DNA of 27,452 bases from JAYODW01 sp038116745 (GCA_038116745.1 JAYODW010000055.1:1-27452); one strand, 5' to 3'; shown: positions 7,001 to 14,733, counted from the stretch's first letter. A program made the numbers and translations. Notes: generated from the letters alone by a model not told the origin.

Positions 7001-8222
7001 CATCGAGCGGGCCGGCAGGCACGTCAAAACTGTCGAGCTCTTCCCGCGCGACCATGTCGAGCAGCGCAATGCACTCCACCAGCTCGTCCCGGGTCTGAGG
7101 AAACAGGCGCCCCCGAGCAATGCCGCTGATCGCATGACCCGAACGACCAACCCGCTGCAGCAGGGTCGCCAGAGTCCGCGTTGCCCCCAGCTGGCACACC
7201 AGGTCGACATCGCCGATATCGATACCGAGCTCGAGAGAAGCCGTCGCGACCAGCGCTTTCAGCTCGCCATTCTTCAGCCTTGATTCGGCGCTCAGGCGCC
7301 TTTCACGCGACATGCTGCCGTGGTGCGCGCAGACCTGGTCATCGCCCAGGCGCTCCCCCAGGGCGCGGGACAGGCGTTCAGCCATCCTGCGCGTATTGAC
7401 GAAAATCAGCGTTGTTCTGTGCGCGTTGATAAGTTCCACCATGCGCGCCCGGATCTCTTCCGCGACCTCGGCCGACAGCACGGTCTCGAGTGGCGATGGT
7501 GGCATTTCAAGCGCGAGCTCACGGTGCCGCACATGTCCACGATCAATCACCGCGCATTCGGCAGATCGACCGTTAGTCAGATAGTCCGCCACCCGTGAAA
7601 TCGGCCGCTGCGTTGCAGACAGCCCCACGCGTGTTGCGGGCTCTGCGGTGAGCCGATCAAGGCGCGCCAGGCTCAAGGCCAGATGCGCTCCCCGCTTGTT
7701 CGGCGCGAGGGCATGGATTTCATCGATGATGACGGTCTTGACTGAACTCAGCATGGCCCGCCCGCTCTCACTGGTGAGCAGGATGTAAAGCGACTCAGGT
7801 GTGGTGACGAGAATGTGCGGCGGATGTTTGCGCATGAGCGCCCGCGCTGCTGCGGGCGTGTCGCCGGTGCGGACAGCCGTCCGGATCTGCGGCAGCGTTT
7901 CACCAGCATTGGCCATGCGTGATTCGATCCCCTGCAGTGGCGCTTCCAGATTGCGCTGCACGTCATTGCTCAACGCTTTCAGGGGCGAGACGTAGAGGAT
8001 CCGTGTGGCATCATCGAGAGTGCCTGCGCGAATCTGTCGAAACAGATCGTTGATGGCGGTGAGAAACGCCGCCAGCGTTTTGCCTGAACCGGTGGGTGCC
8101 GCAATCAAGGTGTTGCGACCGGCGTTCAGCGCCTGCCAGGCATCGACCTGGCAGGGCGTGGGCACCGGAAAGGTGTCTTTGAACCAGGCGCTGACGGCAG
8201 GGTCAAAAAATGCGGGTAACAT
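4050..8222 (-). CDS. lhr: Large ATP-dependent helicase Lhr, interrupted by an assembly gap
   Basis: This is a superfamily 2 helicase of about 1390 residues as drawn. Lhr-type enzymes unwind DNA and RNA:DNA hybrids and act in DNA repair. Motifs in order: AAPTGSGKT (Walker A, 41-49), VTTPES, DEIH (motif II), SATQRP (motif III), STOP-style arginine/Gly motif GRSGH (motif VI), followed by RGRLFPQTRDELVEC, then the Lhr-core and long C-terminal extension with EQFALPEAV and LNATDPLNLIG. A run of 100 N interrupts the C-terminal part. The frame is open on both sides, but from the family I expect roughly 95-105 residues there rather than the 33 that the Ns allow, so the length is an underestimate. It is divergent from the TrmO-like gene and followed by the glycerate kinase. 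Confidence 0.93.
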   Translation of the reverse strand: MLPAFFDPAVSAWFKDTFPVPTPCQVDAWQALNAGRNTLIAAPTGSGKTLAAFLTAINDLFRQIRAGTLDDATRILYVSPLKALSNDVQRNLEAPLQGIESRMANAGETLPQIRTAVRTGDTPAAARALMRKHPPHILVTTPESLYILLTSESGRAMLSSVKTVIIDEIHALAPNKRGAHLALSLARLDRLTAEPATRVGLSATQRPISRVADYLTNGRSAECAVIDRGHVRHRELALEMPPSPLETVLSAEVAEEIRARMVELINAHRTTLIFVNTRRMAERLSRALGERLGDDQVCAHHGSMSRERRLSAESRLKNGELKALVATASLELGIDIGDVDLVCQLGATRTLATLLQRVGRSGHAISGIARGRLFPQTRDELVECIALLDMVAREELDSFDVPAGPLDVLAQQLVAEVACSDYAADDLYALCRGTFPYRELARERFDSVLSMLAQGFAFARGRTAAYVHLDEVNGQVRSRRGARLIATTCGGAIPDTADYDVIAEPNGEMVGTVNEDFAIESLPGNIFQLGNGTWRVLRVESSALRVVDATGQPPNMPFWLGEAPARSLEMSAAVSRLKTELAAAADQADATAADLAERLLAIAGVPPAAAAQAADYVLAGYRALGAMPTQDTLVMERFFDDSGGMQLVIHAPFGSRLNKAWGLALRKRFCRTFNFELQAAAIEDAIVISLGAVHSFALEEVWRYLNADTVRDVLTQALLDAPVFTVRWRWVAACALAIQRFRGGRKVPPRLIRMNAEDLVALVFPDQLACAENLSGRREVPDHPLVAQAIDDCLHEAMDVGALEALLGSIAAGQKRLVARDVTEPSPFAQAVLNANPYAFLDDAPLEERRTQAVSSRRWLDPATAQDLGALDPAAIERVRDEVWPQPRDAEELHEALTLLGFVSEAEFAQLCSGRADWEQQLFSDGRLVYLEGEVARACATERRAEVCACWPQARLRQTAGAAAFVGRAVADADECLQSLLRSRLEMSGPLGKAAIEALFGRPPSQIEAALCALEAQGILLRGRFSPEATDTEWCDRRLLARIHRYTLERLRQAVKPATTSEFMRFLLDWQHVTPGHRLSGESGLELAIAQLGGFEAPAAAWEGWLLPQRVRPYQGEMLDTLAVSGRVAWLRLTPKKASPGRSAGTLKNTPLTIMPRNELRSWLAVVGGRFQEPGLSSAAQLAQECIRKQGALFFDDIVSATGLLRTQCENALDELAACGVLTCDSYQXXXXXXXXXXXXXXXXXXXXXXXXXXXXXXXXXXYCFRRMEARGEVRGGRFVASIGSEQFALPEAVEQLRQVRRREAEDEIVSLNATDPLNLIGTVLPGVRIPALENNQLVLVGGELGGYRLGNEYRVLMAEDNALALKIRTALVDQRGKSVSRSGLRNRRR
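4437..4536. other. Assembly gap of 100 N
   Basis: Exactly 100 consecutive N bases sit inside the C-terminal coding part of lhr. A round 100 usually stands for a scaffold gap of unknown length, so distances across it should not be trusted. Lhr sequence on both sides supports the join being correct in order and orientation. Confidence 0.98.
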
Positions 8223-8318
8223 CGCGCCACCTTATCCCGAGCCCGTTCGGGGCGCCATATTCCAGATGTCCCGGAACCCCAGTAGAGAAGCGACAGGAAT
8301 CGGCTGGAGCCGCACCGA

Positions 8319-8807
8319 ATGAAACATGAGCATGAAGAGCAAGTTGCCGGTAATGGCATACAGATGTGCGCTCGCACCATCGCGACCGTGCGCTGCGCTG
8401 TGCCGGACGAAGCCATCGCGCGAAGCCGGAGGACGTTGCTCTCCGAATTGCACGTACTGCCCGAATTTGAGACCGCGCTGACCGGTATCGAAGCGTATTC
8501 ACATCTGATGGTACTGTTCTGGATGCATCGACGCGACGCTGCACCGGACCTGCTGAGTCATCCCCGTGGCGATCCCACCGCCCCCCTGACTGGCGCCCTT
8601 GCCGGCCGCGGTCGCAATCACCCTAATCCGATAGGACTTGCGGTTGTCGAACTCGTAGAGCGCCGGGGCTGTGTGCTGGTAGTACGCCGTCTCGATGCCT
8701 ATGACGGTACGCCGGTGATCGACATCAAGCCGTACGATGATTACGACCGAGTGGCGTCTCCAAGGGTTCCCGAATGGTTCAGAAAGCGCGCGGGCTCCAA
8801 TGATTGA
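8319..8807 (+). CDS. TrmO/TsaA-domain protein, probable tRNA (A37) N6-methyltransferase
   Basis: This encodes 162 residues of the TsaA/TrmO beta-barrel family; E. coli TrmO uses S-adenosylmethionine to methylate N6 of t6A37 in tRNA-Thr. Diagnostic stretches are GIEAYSHLMVLFWMHR, RGRNHPNPIGLAVVELVE and LDAYDGTPVIDIKPY. It is shorter than E. coli TrmO (about 235 residues) because it lacks the C-terminal extension, like the small single-domain members. The ATG at 8319 has a GGAG about ten bases upstream; the ATG at 8364 (MCARTIATV) is an alternative, and the conserved domain begins there. It is divergent from lhr. The tRNA target cannot be told from sequence. Confidence 0.82.
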   Translation: MKHEHEEQVAGNGIQMCARTIATVRCAVPDEAIARSRRTLLSELHVLPEFETALTGIEAYSHLMVLFWMHRRDAAPDLLSHPRGDPTAPLTGALAGRGRNHPNPIGLAVVELVERRGCVLVVRRLDAYDGTPVIDIKPYDDYDRVASPRVPEWFRKRAGSND

Positions 8808-8864
8808 ACCAGCGTCCGGATTGCAGCGTAATTACAAAGCAGCCCACGGAATGGCGGCTCTGCC

Positions 8865-9410
8865 GTGCGCTTAAAAACCAAGGTTTTGCCGTTGAAATCC
8901 ACGCTCCATTCAATTTTTGTAGTGCTGGCTACCTGTCTCGTCTGCGCCGCGACCTGGGCGACTGAAGACACGGTATTCGATGCATGGACGGTGCGCTGCG
9001 ATCGGGTCAGCACCACAGCTCGCTCCTGCATCATGCTCCAGGACCTCATTCTCAAGGCAGGAGGGCAGACCGTTCTGCAGTTCTCGCTCGGCGTTGAACC
9101 GGTCAGCGGCACGCCGACCGTCCTGCTGACTCTGCCACTGGGGATCTCGCTGCCGCCCGGCGTGTCAATCAGCATCGATAGCGGGACGCCCGCCGTTTTC
9201 CCGGTTGAGCGCTGCGACCCCGATGGCTGTCAGGCCGGGATGCGACTGCGCGAGACGACTATCGCTCAACTCGGTGCCGGGCGAGAGCTTGAGATCCGAT
9301 TTTCGGACGGAGAACGACAGCCCATCGTGGTGCCCGTATCGCTGCAGGGATTTGCCGCGGCGTTCGATGCGCTGTCGGAATCGCAGCGCTCATCCGCCGG
9401 CGCGCAGTAA
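8865..9410 (+). CDS. IalB-family secreted protein
   Basis: This encodes 181 residues with a signal peptide (hydrophobic core about 17-29, likely cleavage after ATWA at residue 32). The mature part fits the invasion-associated locus B (IalB) family: FDAWTVRCDR, then a Cys at 55, a central LPLGISLPPGVSISID segment, and CDPDGCQAGM. Four cysteines (45, 55, 117, 122) probably form two periplasmic disulfides. The family is named from Bartonella but is common in free-living proteobacteria and its biochemical role is unknown. The start is a GTG. The last 21 bases overlap the 3' end of the opposing DUF192 gene, giving a tail-to-tail overlap. Confidence 0.8.
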   Translation: MRLKTKVLPLKSTLHSIFVVLATCLVCAATWATEDTVFDAWTVRCDRVSTTARSCIMLQDLILKAGGQTVLQFSLGVEPVSGTPTVLLTLPLGISLPPGVSISIDSGTPAVFPVERCDPDGCQAGMRLRETTIAQLGAGRELEIRFSDGERQPIVVPVSLQGFAAAFDALSESQRSSAGAQ

Positions 9411-9902
9411 GCGGGCGCTGGCACCGGTTCCAATGTCGAAACGGCCGGCCGTCCCGGCTGGCAGCTCGAGCACGTAGCGCACCGGACCCGGAGAACGGAT
9501 CAACTCAGTGGATTGGGGGCGTGCTCGTTCATGCACGCTGACCACCGTACCGTGCCGGTTGATGAACAGCATATCCAGCGGCAGTAAGGTGTTTTTCATC
9601 CACATGGCAATTTCAGCGTCAGTTTCGAAATCGAACCACATGCCTTCGAGTTCGCCGAGCGTCGTGCGATACATCAGCCCGCGGCTGCGCTCCGCTTCTG
9701 TCAGCGCCAGTTCGGCGCTGAAGTAGACCGTGACACCATCTGCCCGCAGCAGCAGGACCCGCGCCATCTCGTCAGCCTGAACAAGGGAGAAAGTCAGGCT
9801 CCAGAGCAAGACGACTCGCAAGGGGCACCAGTGCACCGCCCGCCTGCGAGTAAAACCCTGAGTTCGACCCCGCGGGCATGCTTTTTTCCCGCTGCAGTTC
9901 AT
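9390..9902 (-). CDS. DUF192-family secreted protein
   Basis: This encodes 170 residues. The core from about residue 50 matches DUF192: ERSRGLMYRTTLGELEGMWF, then MWMKNTLLPLDMLFINRHGTV, then VRYVLELPAG. These are small exported proteins of unknown function. A hydrophobic stretch (about 28-42, RVVLLWSLTFSLVQA) looks like a signal peptide. The ATG at 9902 overlaps the phrB stop as ATGA, which favours translational coupling, but it gives a long, basic N-terminal extension; a GTG at 9836 (VHWCPLR) would give a more standard signal peptide. The 3' end overlaps the IalB-like gene on the other strand. Confidence 0.85.
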   Translation of the reverse strand: MNCSGKKACPRGRTQGFTRRRAVHWCPLRVVLLWSLTFSLVQADEMARVLLLRADGVTVYFSAELALTEAERSRGLMYRTTLGELEGMWFDFETDAEIAMWMKNTLLPLDMLFINRHGTVVSVHERARPQSTELIRSPGPVRYVLELPAGTAGRFDIGTGASARLLRAGG

Positions 9903-11287
9903 CGCGCCCGCATCTCGTCAAAACGCTCGAGCGCCTGCCGTCTGCCGACATCCAGATCGCAGATTGGCAGCGTGTAGCCGCCATGCCCCGGCGGCGGTGT
10001 GTGCACGGCCTTGCCGGGGATGGAAGACAGCTCCGGCACCCAGCGCCGCACGTAATCTCCCGCCGGATCAAACCTCAACCCCTGGCGGACAGGGTTAAAA
10101 ATACGAAAATAAGGCGCTGCGTCCGCGCCGCAGCCGGCCGTCCATTGCCAGCCGAGTGTGTTGTTGGCGAGATCAGCATCGACCAGCGTGTCCCAGAACC
10201 AGCGCGCGCCCTCTATCCAGTGGATACCGAGGTGCTTGCACAGAAAAGACGCGACGATCATGCGCGCTCGGTTATGCATATAGCCGGTCGTCCACAGCTC
10301 GCGCATGCCGGCATCAACCACAGGGTAGCCGGTCTGGCCGCGGCACCAGGCCGTCAGGCCCGATGGGTCGTCAATCCATGGCATGCGCTCGAATTCAGGG
10401 CGCAGTGGTCGCACTGCGGTGTGCGGAAAGTGATGCAACAGGTGATAGGCGAATTCGCGCCACAGGAGCTGCCGCAGCCAGGCCGTCGCTCCGGATTCCA
10501 ACGCGGGGTCGGCAGCCCTGGCAGCGCTGACCAGCGTCCACAGCTCGCGGACGCTGATTTCCCCCTGCTTGAGATGGGGCGCCATGCCGGAGATCCCCTC
10601 GTCAGCCAGCGCGTCCCGTCCGGTCGGGTAGGCACAGAGGGCGCCGGTCAGAAATCGCTCAAGCCGGTCATGCGCAGCGTCTTCACCGAAACCCCAGCGC
10701 TCCCGGATCCCGCCAGCCCAGTCGATCGCTGGTAGAAGCCGTAGCGCTTCCAGCGTCTGGCTTTCCGGCCAGCGCGCGGGGGCATCGATCCGTGGCGGCA
10801 CAGGCAACGGCGGCGCGGGCGGCGTCTGCTGCAGGCAGGCGCGCGCAAAAGGCGTATACACGCGATAGGGTCGGCCTTCCCCGGTGAGCACGCTGCCGGG
10901 CTCAAACAGGGTCGTGCCAGGAAAACTCTTTACCTCAGCATGCGCCTCAAGCATCTGAGCCAGTGCTGCGTCGCGAGCATTGCCGGCCGGCTCATGGCGA
11001 CGGTTCCAGAACACGCGATTTATCGATGGGTCGCGTAGCAGACCCTGGAAAACCTCGGCTGCTTCGCCGACGGCCAGCAGCAGACGACTCCCTTGACGAC
11101 GCAGGCTGCCATCGAGGGCGCTCAGCGAGTGATGCAACCAGACTCGTGACGCGGCACCTGCAGGCCAGGCAGTCTCTGGCTCAAGGATGTACAACGGAAT
11201 AACGGCGCCGAGGGCGGCAGCCGCCTGCAATGCGGGGTTGTCGGCGAGGCGCAGGTCCTGCCGGAACCAGACAATCGTAGCTCCCAT
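9899..11287 (-). CDS. phrB: Deoxyribodipyrimidine photolyase (class I cryptochrome/photolyase family)
   Basis: This encodes 462 residues, normal for CPD photolyases, which use FAD and blue light to split cyclobutane pyrimidine dimers. The N-terminal antenna domain begins TIVWFRQDLRLADNPAL. FAD- and DNA-binding motifs in the C-terminal half are RVYTPFARACL, LLWREFAYHLLHHFPH, TGYPVVDAGMRELW, GYMHNRARMIVASFLCKHLG and WQWTAGCGADAAPYFRIFNP, ending with the typical RRWVPEL. The W and NN positions around FAD are kept. The antenna chromophore cannot be assigned. The gene begins with ATG at 11287 and its TGA stop overlaps the start of the DUF192 gene by four bases, so the two are probably one transcript. 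A CPD photolyase suits a sunlit habitat. Confidence 0.95.
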   Translation of the reverse strand: MGATIVWFRQDLRLADNPALQAAAALGAVIPLYILEPETAWPAGAASRVWLHHSLSALDGSLRRQGSRLLLAVGEAAEVFQGLLRDPSINRVFWNRRHEPAGNARDAALAQMLEAHAEVKSFPGTTLFEPGSVLTGEGRPYRVYTPFARACLQQTPPAPPLPVPPRIDAPARWPESQTLEALRLLPAIDWAGGIRERWGFGEDAAHDRLERFLTGALCAYPTGRDALADEGISGMAPHLKQGEISVRELWTLVSAARAADPALESGATAWLRQLLWREFAYHLLHHFPHTAVRPLRPEFERMPWIDDPSGLTAWCRGQTGYPVVDAGMRELWTTGYMHNRARMIVASFLCKHLGIHWIEGARWFWDTLVDADLANNTLGWQWTAGCGADAAPYFRIFNPVRQGLRFDPAGDYVRRWVPELSSIPGKAVHTPPPGHGGYTLPICDLDVGRRQALERFDEMRAR

Positions 11288-11350
11288 CGTTCTTACTTGG
11301 TCCTGGATACGGGCCGTCCGTCGACGGCAATGCGGTCACCCTTGCGAAGG

Positions 11351-11379
11351 TTGGCGCCTTCAGGGCATCCCGCTAGTAT
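11351..11379 (+). promoter_or_regulatory. Candidate promoter of the MxaD-like gene
   Basis: TTGGCG (11351-11356) and TAGTAT (11374-11379) are separated by 17 bases and lie 55 bases before the GTG start of the SRPBCC gene, in the gap divergent from phrB. Consensus match only. Confidence 0.45.
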
Positions 11380-11433
11380 GCGCGAGCCCGCCCGAAACCG
11401 AGGCGATTTGTTCACTTCTGTTGGAGATTTCCC

Positions 11434-11973
11434 GTGCTGCAACGACTGTTCCCAGCCCTGCTGATTGTGCTTCTGCCGTTTACCGATGCGGCGGCCCACG
11501 GCCCCAGTCGACAGAAAGTCACCGAGACCATTGTCATCAATGCGCCGGCCACCAGGGTATGGAGCATGGTAGCGGACTTCTGCTCAATCTCGACCTGGCA
11601 TCCGGCGGTATCGGCCTGCGCAGGGACCGGCGGTAATGAAGCGGGGGCCACGCGCGTCCTCACCATCGCTGCTCCAGACGACCCGCAGATCACGGAGACG
11701 CTCATCAAATATGACGCTGAAGGCATGACCTATAAGTACAAGCTCAGCGAAACCATCATGGCGATCCTGCCGGTGACGACATATTCCTCGTTCTTCACCG
11801 TCAAGGACAACGGAGATAACACCACGACCGTCGAATGGCGCGGCGGTTTTTATCGGGGCTATCCGAACAACGACCCCCCGCCTGAATTGAGCGATGAGGC
11901 TGCAGTGAATGCCGTGACCGGCACCTACAAGGCCGGGCTCGCCGCGCTGAAAGAACTCGCCGAGCAGCCCTGA
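11434..11973 (+). CDS. Secreted SRPBCC-family protein, MxaD-like
   Basis: This encodes 179 residues. A signal peptide ends at AAA-HG (residues 19-23). The mature protein is a START/SRPBCC-type ligand-binding barrel: TIVINAPATRVWSMVADFCSIS gives the opening strand and helix, then WHPAV, then GATRVLTI, and a C-terminal helix (TYKAGLAALKELA). HGPSRQKV followed by this fold resembles MxaD, a periplasmic protein of methanol dehydrogenase clusters thought to help electron transfer from the enzyme. No PQQ-dependent dehydrogenase or cytochrome gene is in the window, so methanol oxidation should not be assumed. The GTG start has TTGGAG seven bases upstream. The beta-propeller gene follows after 29 bases, probably in the same transcript. 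Confidence 0.8.
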   Translation: MLQRLFPALLIVLLPFTDAAAHGPSRQKVTETIVINAPATRVWSMVADFCSISTWHPAVSACAGTGGNEAGATRVLTIAAPDDPQITETLIKYDAEGMTYKYKLSETIMAILPVTTYSSFFTVKDNGDNTTTVEWRGGFYRGYPNNDPPPELSDEAAVNAVTGTYKAGLAALKELAEQP

Positions 11974-12002
11974 ACAGGTCACCGGCGCACGCGAGTAACC
12001 CG

Positions 12003-12983
12003 GTGAGAACACGACGCGGTTGGGCGCGACCATGTCTGCAGGCCGGTTTTTTGCTGGTCGGCATGATCGCCGCTTTGCACGCCGTGGGGCGAACCGTCCC
12101 GCTGGCGTTCATCACTAACCAGGGCGCCGATACGGTCAGCGTGGTCGACCTGTCGACGAATGCGGTCACGCAGACCGTCCGTGTCGAAAAAGATCCCGCC
12201 GGTGTCGCCGTCGACTGGCGTCGGCGGCTGGTGTTCGTCACCAACTCAACTGCGGGCACACTCACCAGCCTCGATGCAGACAGCCTTAAGACCAACACCT
12301 CACGCCCCGCAGGCAATGGTCCTCTGGGACTCACGGTAGATGCCCGCCGGGGACGGGTCTACGTCGCTGAGTGGCACGGCGATGCGGTCGCAGCTTATGA
12401 CGCTGTCACGCTCGCACCGAGAGGGCGCTACAAGACCGGTCGGGCACCCTCCGGGATTGCGATATCGCCCGATGGCCGTCTGCTCCTGGTAGCCAACCGG
12501 GATGACGACGAGGTCCAGGTCATCGACACTACGAGCAGTCTGACCCTGGCGCGGATCAGTGTCGGGAAAGCGCCCTTTGGTGTGACCATCAGCCTCGATG
12601 GGCAGCGCGCTTTCTGCGCCAACGTGCAGAGCCATGACATCTCGGTGCTGGACCTTGTAGGGATGCGCGTGCTGGCAACCCTCCCGGTCGGACACATGCC
12701 CTACGCGATCGCACACGACATCCAGCGCGAGCGCCTGTTCGTCACCAATCAGGAGGATGGCACCGTCTCCGTTGTCGACCTGGAAGAGAACGCGGTCGTG
12801 AAGACCTTGACGGTAGGTGACTACCCTGAAGGGATCGATATCAGTCAGGGGCTGCGCAGGGTTTTTGTCGCGAACTGGTTCTCGAACAGCGTGACGGTAA
12901 TCGACGCCGATACGCTCGAAGTCGCCGGCGAGATAACCACAGGCGACGGCAGCCGCGCGTTCGGGCGTTTCATTCTGGAATAG
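12003..12983 (+). CDS. Secreted YVTN-type beta-propeller protein
   Basis: This encodes 326 residues. A signal peptide or anchor (about 11-28) precedes a run of about seven 42-residue repeats of the YVTN/NHL type. Each repeat shows a pattern like VFVTNxxxxTVSVVDLxxxxVxxTxxVGxxPxGI, for example AFITNQGADTVSVVDL, LLVANRDDDEVQVIDT, LFVTNQEDGTVSVVDL and VFVANWFSNSVTVIDA. This predicts a seven-bladed propeller in the periplasm or on the surface. Related proteins are often encoded beside PQQ-dependent alcohol dehydrogenases, which fits the MxaD-like neighbour; the ligand or partner is unknown. The start is a GTG, 29 bases after the upstream gene. It converges on the epimerase-like gene with only 14 bases between them. 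Confidence 0.87.
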   Translation: MRTRRGWARPCLQAGFLLVGMIAALHAVGRTVPLAFITNQGADTVSVVDLSTNAVTQTVRVEKDPAGVAVDWRRRLVFVTNSTAGTLTSLDADSLKTNTSRPAGNGPLGLTVDARRGRVYVAEWHGDAVAAYDAVTLAPRGRYKTGRAPSGIAISPDGRLLLVANRDDDEVQVIDTTSSLTLARISVGKAPFGVTISLDGQRAFCANVQSHDISVLDLVGMRVLATLPVGHMPYAIAHDIQRERLFVTNQEDGTVSVVDLEENAVVKTLTVGDYPEGIDISQGLRRVFVANWFSNSVTVIDADTLEVAGEITTGDGSRAFGRFILE

Positions 12984-12997
12984 CCGCGGAACGCGCC

Positions 12998-13864
12998 TCA
13001 GGCTTGCTCTGCCCCACAAAGCAGCTCGCCGAGGCTTGAGTCGAAATCGGGATACTGCGGTCTCAGGCCGAGCATGCGCCAGGTCGCCGCTGGATCGCAG
13101 CGTCCCGCGCCTCCTCGCAAAGGCGCTTTCGACAGGTCAAATTCCGGTGCCTGAACCCGCAGCAGCCTGGCCAGAGTGGCGTAGTACTCCTTCCGGCGCA
13201 CTGGGACACCGTCGCTGATCAGACCAGCCGGCAGGACAGGCTCGACCTCCGTTGCTGCTCTTACAGCTCGCGCTGCGTCCTCAATCCGCACAAGGTTCAA
13301 CCAGGCATCCGGGTCGCCCGGCACAACGGCGCCGGACAGAACCGCTTCTCGGCCGATGATCCGCCCCGGACCGTAAAGCCCGGCCAGGCGCAGTACGCTA
13401 ACGGCGGGCAAGAACGTTTGCCAGGCCTGCTCGATCGCGCACAGCCTGCGCGTGCGCTGGCTTGCACTGGAGAGCGGGCTGTCCACAGTAAAGTGCCCAC
13501 CGGGGGACTGCGCGTACACGCCGGTGCTCGATACCAGCACCGCGCGCCGCAGGGTGAGCTTACTCAGGCAGTCGAACAGAGCGGCGAGCTTCTCTGTAGG
13601 GGAGGTGTCGCCGAACGCCGATGGCGGCAGCATGAAGACCAAGGTCACCTGTCCTTCGCCAAGCGCGGTGCGCAATACGCCCAGCGCGGCGGGCGCAAAT
13701 AGATCGAGAGCGTACGGCGCAACGTTGGTTCCGCCTGTCGAACTATCCTCAACCGGCGTGCGACGCACGGCCACGACCCGATCCGCGTCTGCAAAGAGCG
13801 GCTGCAGAAACCGGGCAAGGTACCCCGCCCCGAGCAGCAGCACCGTCTGGCCGGCGAAGGACAT
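12998..13864 (-). CDS. NAD(P)-binding Rossmann-fold protein, epimerase/YeeZ-like
   Basis: This encodes 288 residues. The N-terminus TVLLLGAGYLARFLQPLF is a dinucleotide-binding beta-alpha-beta with G-A-G-Y-L-A, followed by VVAVRR (second strand) and RRAVLVSSTGVYAQSPGG, where S-S-T-G-V-Y supplies the catalytic Ser/Thr of extended SDRs and epimerases. RLAGLYGPGR and LNLVRIEDAARAV are typical of this group. The YxxxK of classical SDRs is not obvious, as in other YeeZ-like proteins. I chose the ATG at 13864 rather than an upstream GTG/ATG because MSFAGQTVLLLGAGY starts right at the fold and its first base overlaps the TGA of the upstream gene (TGATG), a coupling signal. Substrate unknown. Confidence 0.8.
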   Translation of the reverse strand: MSFAGQTVLLLGAGYLARFLQPLFADADRVVAVRRTPVEDSSTGGTNVAPYALDLFAPAALGVLRTALGEGQVTLVFMLPPSAFGDTSPTEKLAALFDCLSKLTLRRAVLVSSTGVYAQSPGGHFTVDSPLSSASQRTRRLCAIEQAWQTFLPAVSVLRLAGLYGPGRIIGREAVLSGAVVPGDPDAWLNLVRIEDAARAVRAATEVEPVLPAGLISDGVPVRRKEYYATLARLLRVQAPEFDLSKAPLRGGAGRCDPAATWRMLGLRPQYPDFDSSLGELLCGAEQA

Positions 13865-14697
13865 CAATCCGCCTCCCTCGCACTCGGCAAGCACCAGGGC
13901 ACCGCGCTGGTAAGCAGACAGTAGGCAAGAAAGAAATAAAGCCCGACACCTGGCACCGCGGCGCTGCCTGCCTGCTTATCCAGCGTCAGCATGGCAACCA
14001 GCACGGCAACCACGAAGACGTCCACAAAAGACCATTTGCCGACAGCACTGACCAAGGCAAGACACCGGGCGCGGATGATGTTCCCACGGGGGGCTGCAGC
14101 CAGCACCAGGATCAGCATCTTGGTTACCGGAACAATGAGACAGAAGAGCACGACGACGACCCCGAGCACCGCATTGCCCGATTGCAGAAGTCCGGTGCTT
14201 GTCGACCACAGGCTTTTCGACTCCCGGCTGAGAACCACCTCCCCGAGCCAAGGCACCTCGGTTGAGATGGTCAGACTCAGCATGGGCGCACCAGCACCGA
14301 GAACAAAACAGCACCCCGCCACAGCGAGCACGGCCAGGGCGAGGCCCGTGTTCTTCCTGCCCCCCAGCAAGGCCGCAATCCCTAACCAGAGCACGGCAGC
14401 ACCGCCGAATACAGCGCTGAGAAAAGAAACCCGGGCAGCAGCGGCCTGCGCCGCCCGCTCCAGGCGACGGTATTGCGTTATCTCGCTCTCGTCTTCCCCT
14501 GCTCCCACAAGCGGCCAGCTCGCCGTCAGCTCAGACCACGCCAGGCGCGCCGCGCCCTGCCACGAATGCGCCGCCGCAAGCTGCCGCTCCACACGCTCAC
14601 CGTCATCCACCTGAGTCTTGATTGCTACCGCCAGCACGCACAGGCCGCTGAACGCACACAGGTTTACCAAGAACACACCGACGGACAGGGATTTCAT
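13864..14697 (-). CDS. PqiA-like inner-membrane protein
   Basis: This encodes about 277 residues with roughly six membrane helices. Helix 1 (SVGVFLVNLCAFSGLCVLAV) is followed by a charged, soluble segment of about 65 residues, then five more helices. The C-terminal half carries the features of the paraquat-inducible protein A family: VPVTKMLILVLAA, then VGKWSFVDVFVVAVLVAMLTL, then the last helices. PqiA-type proteins act with MCE proteins in lipid transport between membranes, but no MCE (PqiB) gene is next to this one and there is no second PqiA repeat or zinc-like Cys motif. The ATG at 14697 (MKSLSVG) is chosen over a TTG at 14733. Its stop overlaps the start of the Rossmann-fold gene by one base. 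Confidence 0.7.
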   Translation of the reverse strand: MKSLSVGVFLVNLCAFSGLCVLAVAIKTQVDDGERVERQLAAAHSWQGAARLAWSELTASWPLVGAGEDESEITQYRRLERAAQAAAARVSFLSAVFGGAAVLWLGIAALLGGRKNTGLALAVLAVAGCCFVLGAGAPMLSLTISTEVPWLGEVVLSRESKSLWSTSTGLLQSGNAVLGVVVVLFCLIVPVTKMLILVLAAAPRGNIIRARCLALVSAVGKWSFVDVFVVAVLVAMLTLDKQAGSAAVPGVGLYFFLAYCLLTSAVPWCLPSAREAD

Positions 14698-14733
14698 GCG
14701 CTGCAGCCTACGTTGAGAGCCCGTCAGCGCCAA

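Noticed and set aside
9878..10735. Long plus-strand open frame of 285 codons
   Set aside because: It lies antisense to phrB, whose protein is clearly recognisable; the antisense translation is Arg/Pro/Ala-rich with no family features, as expected in GC-rich DNA.
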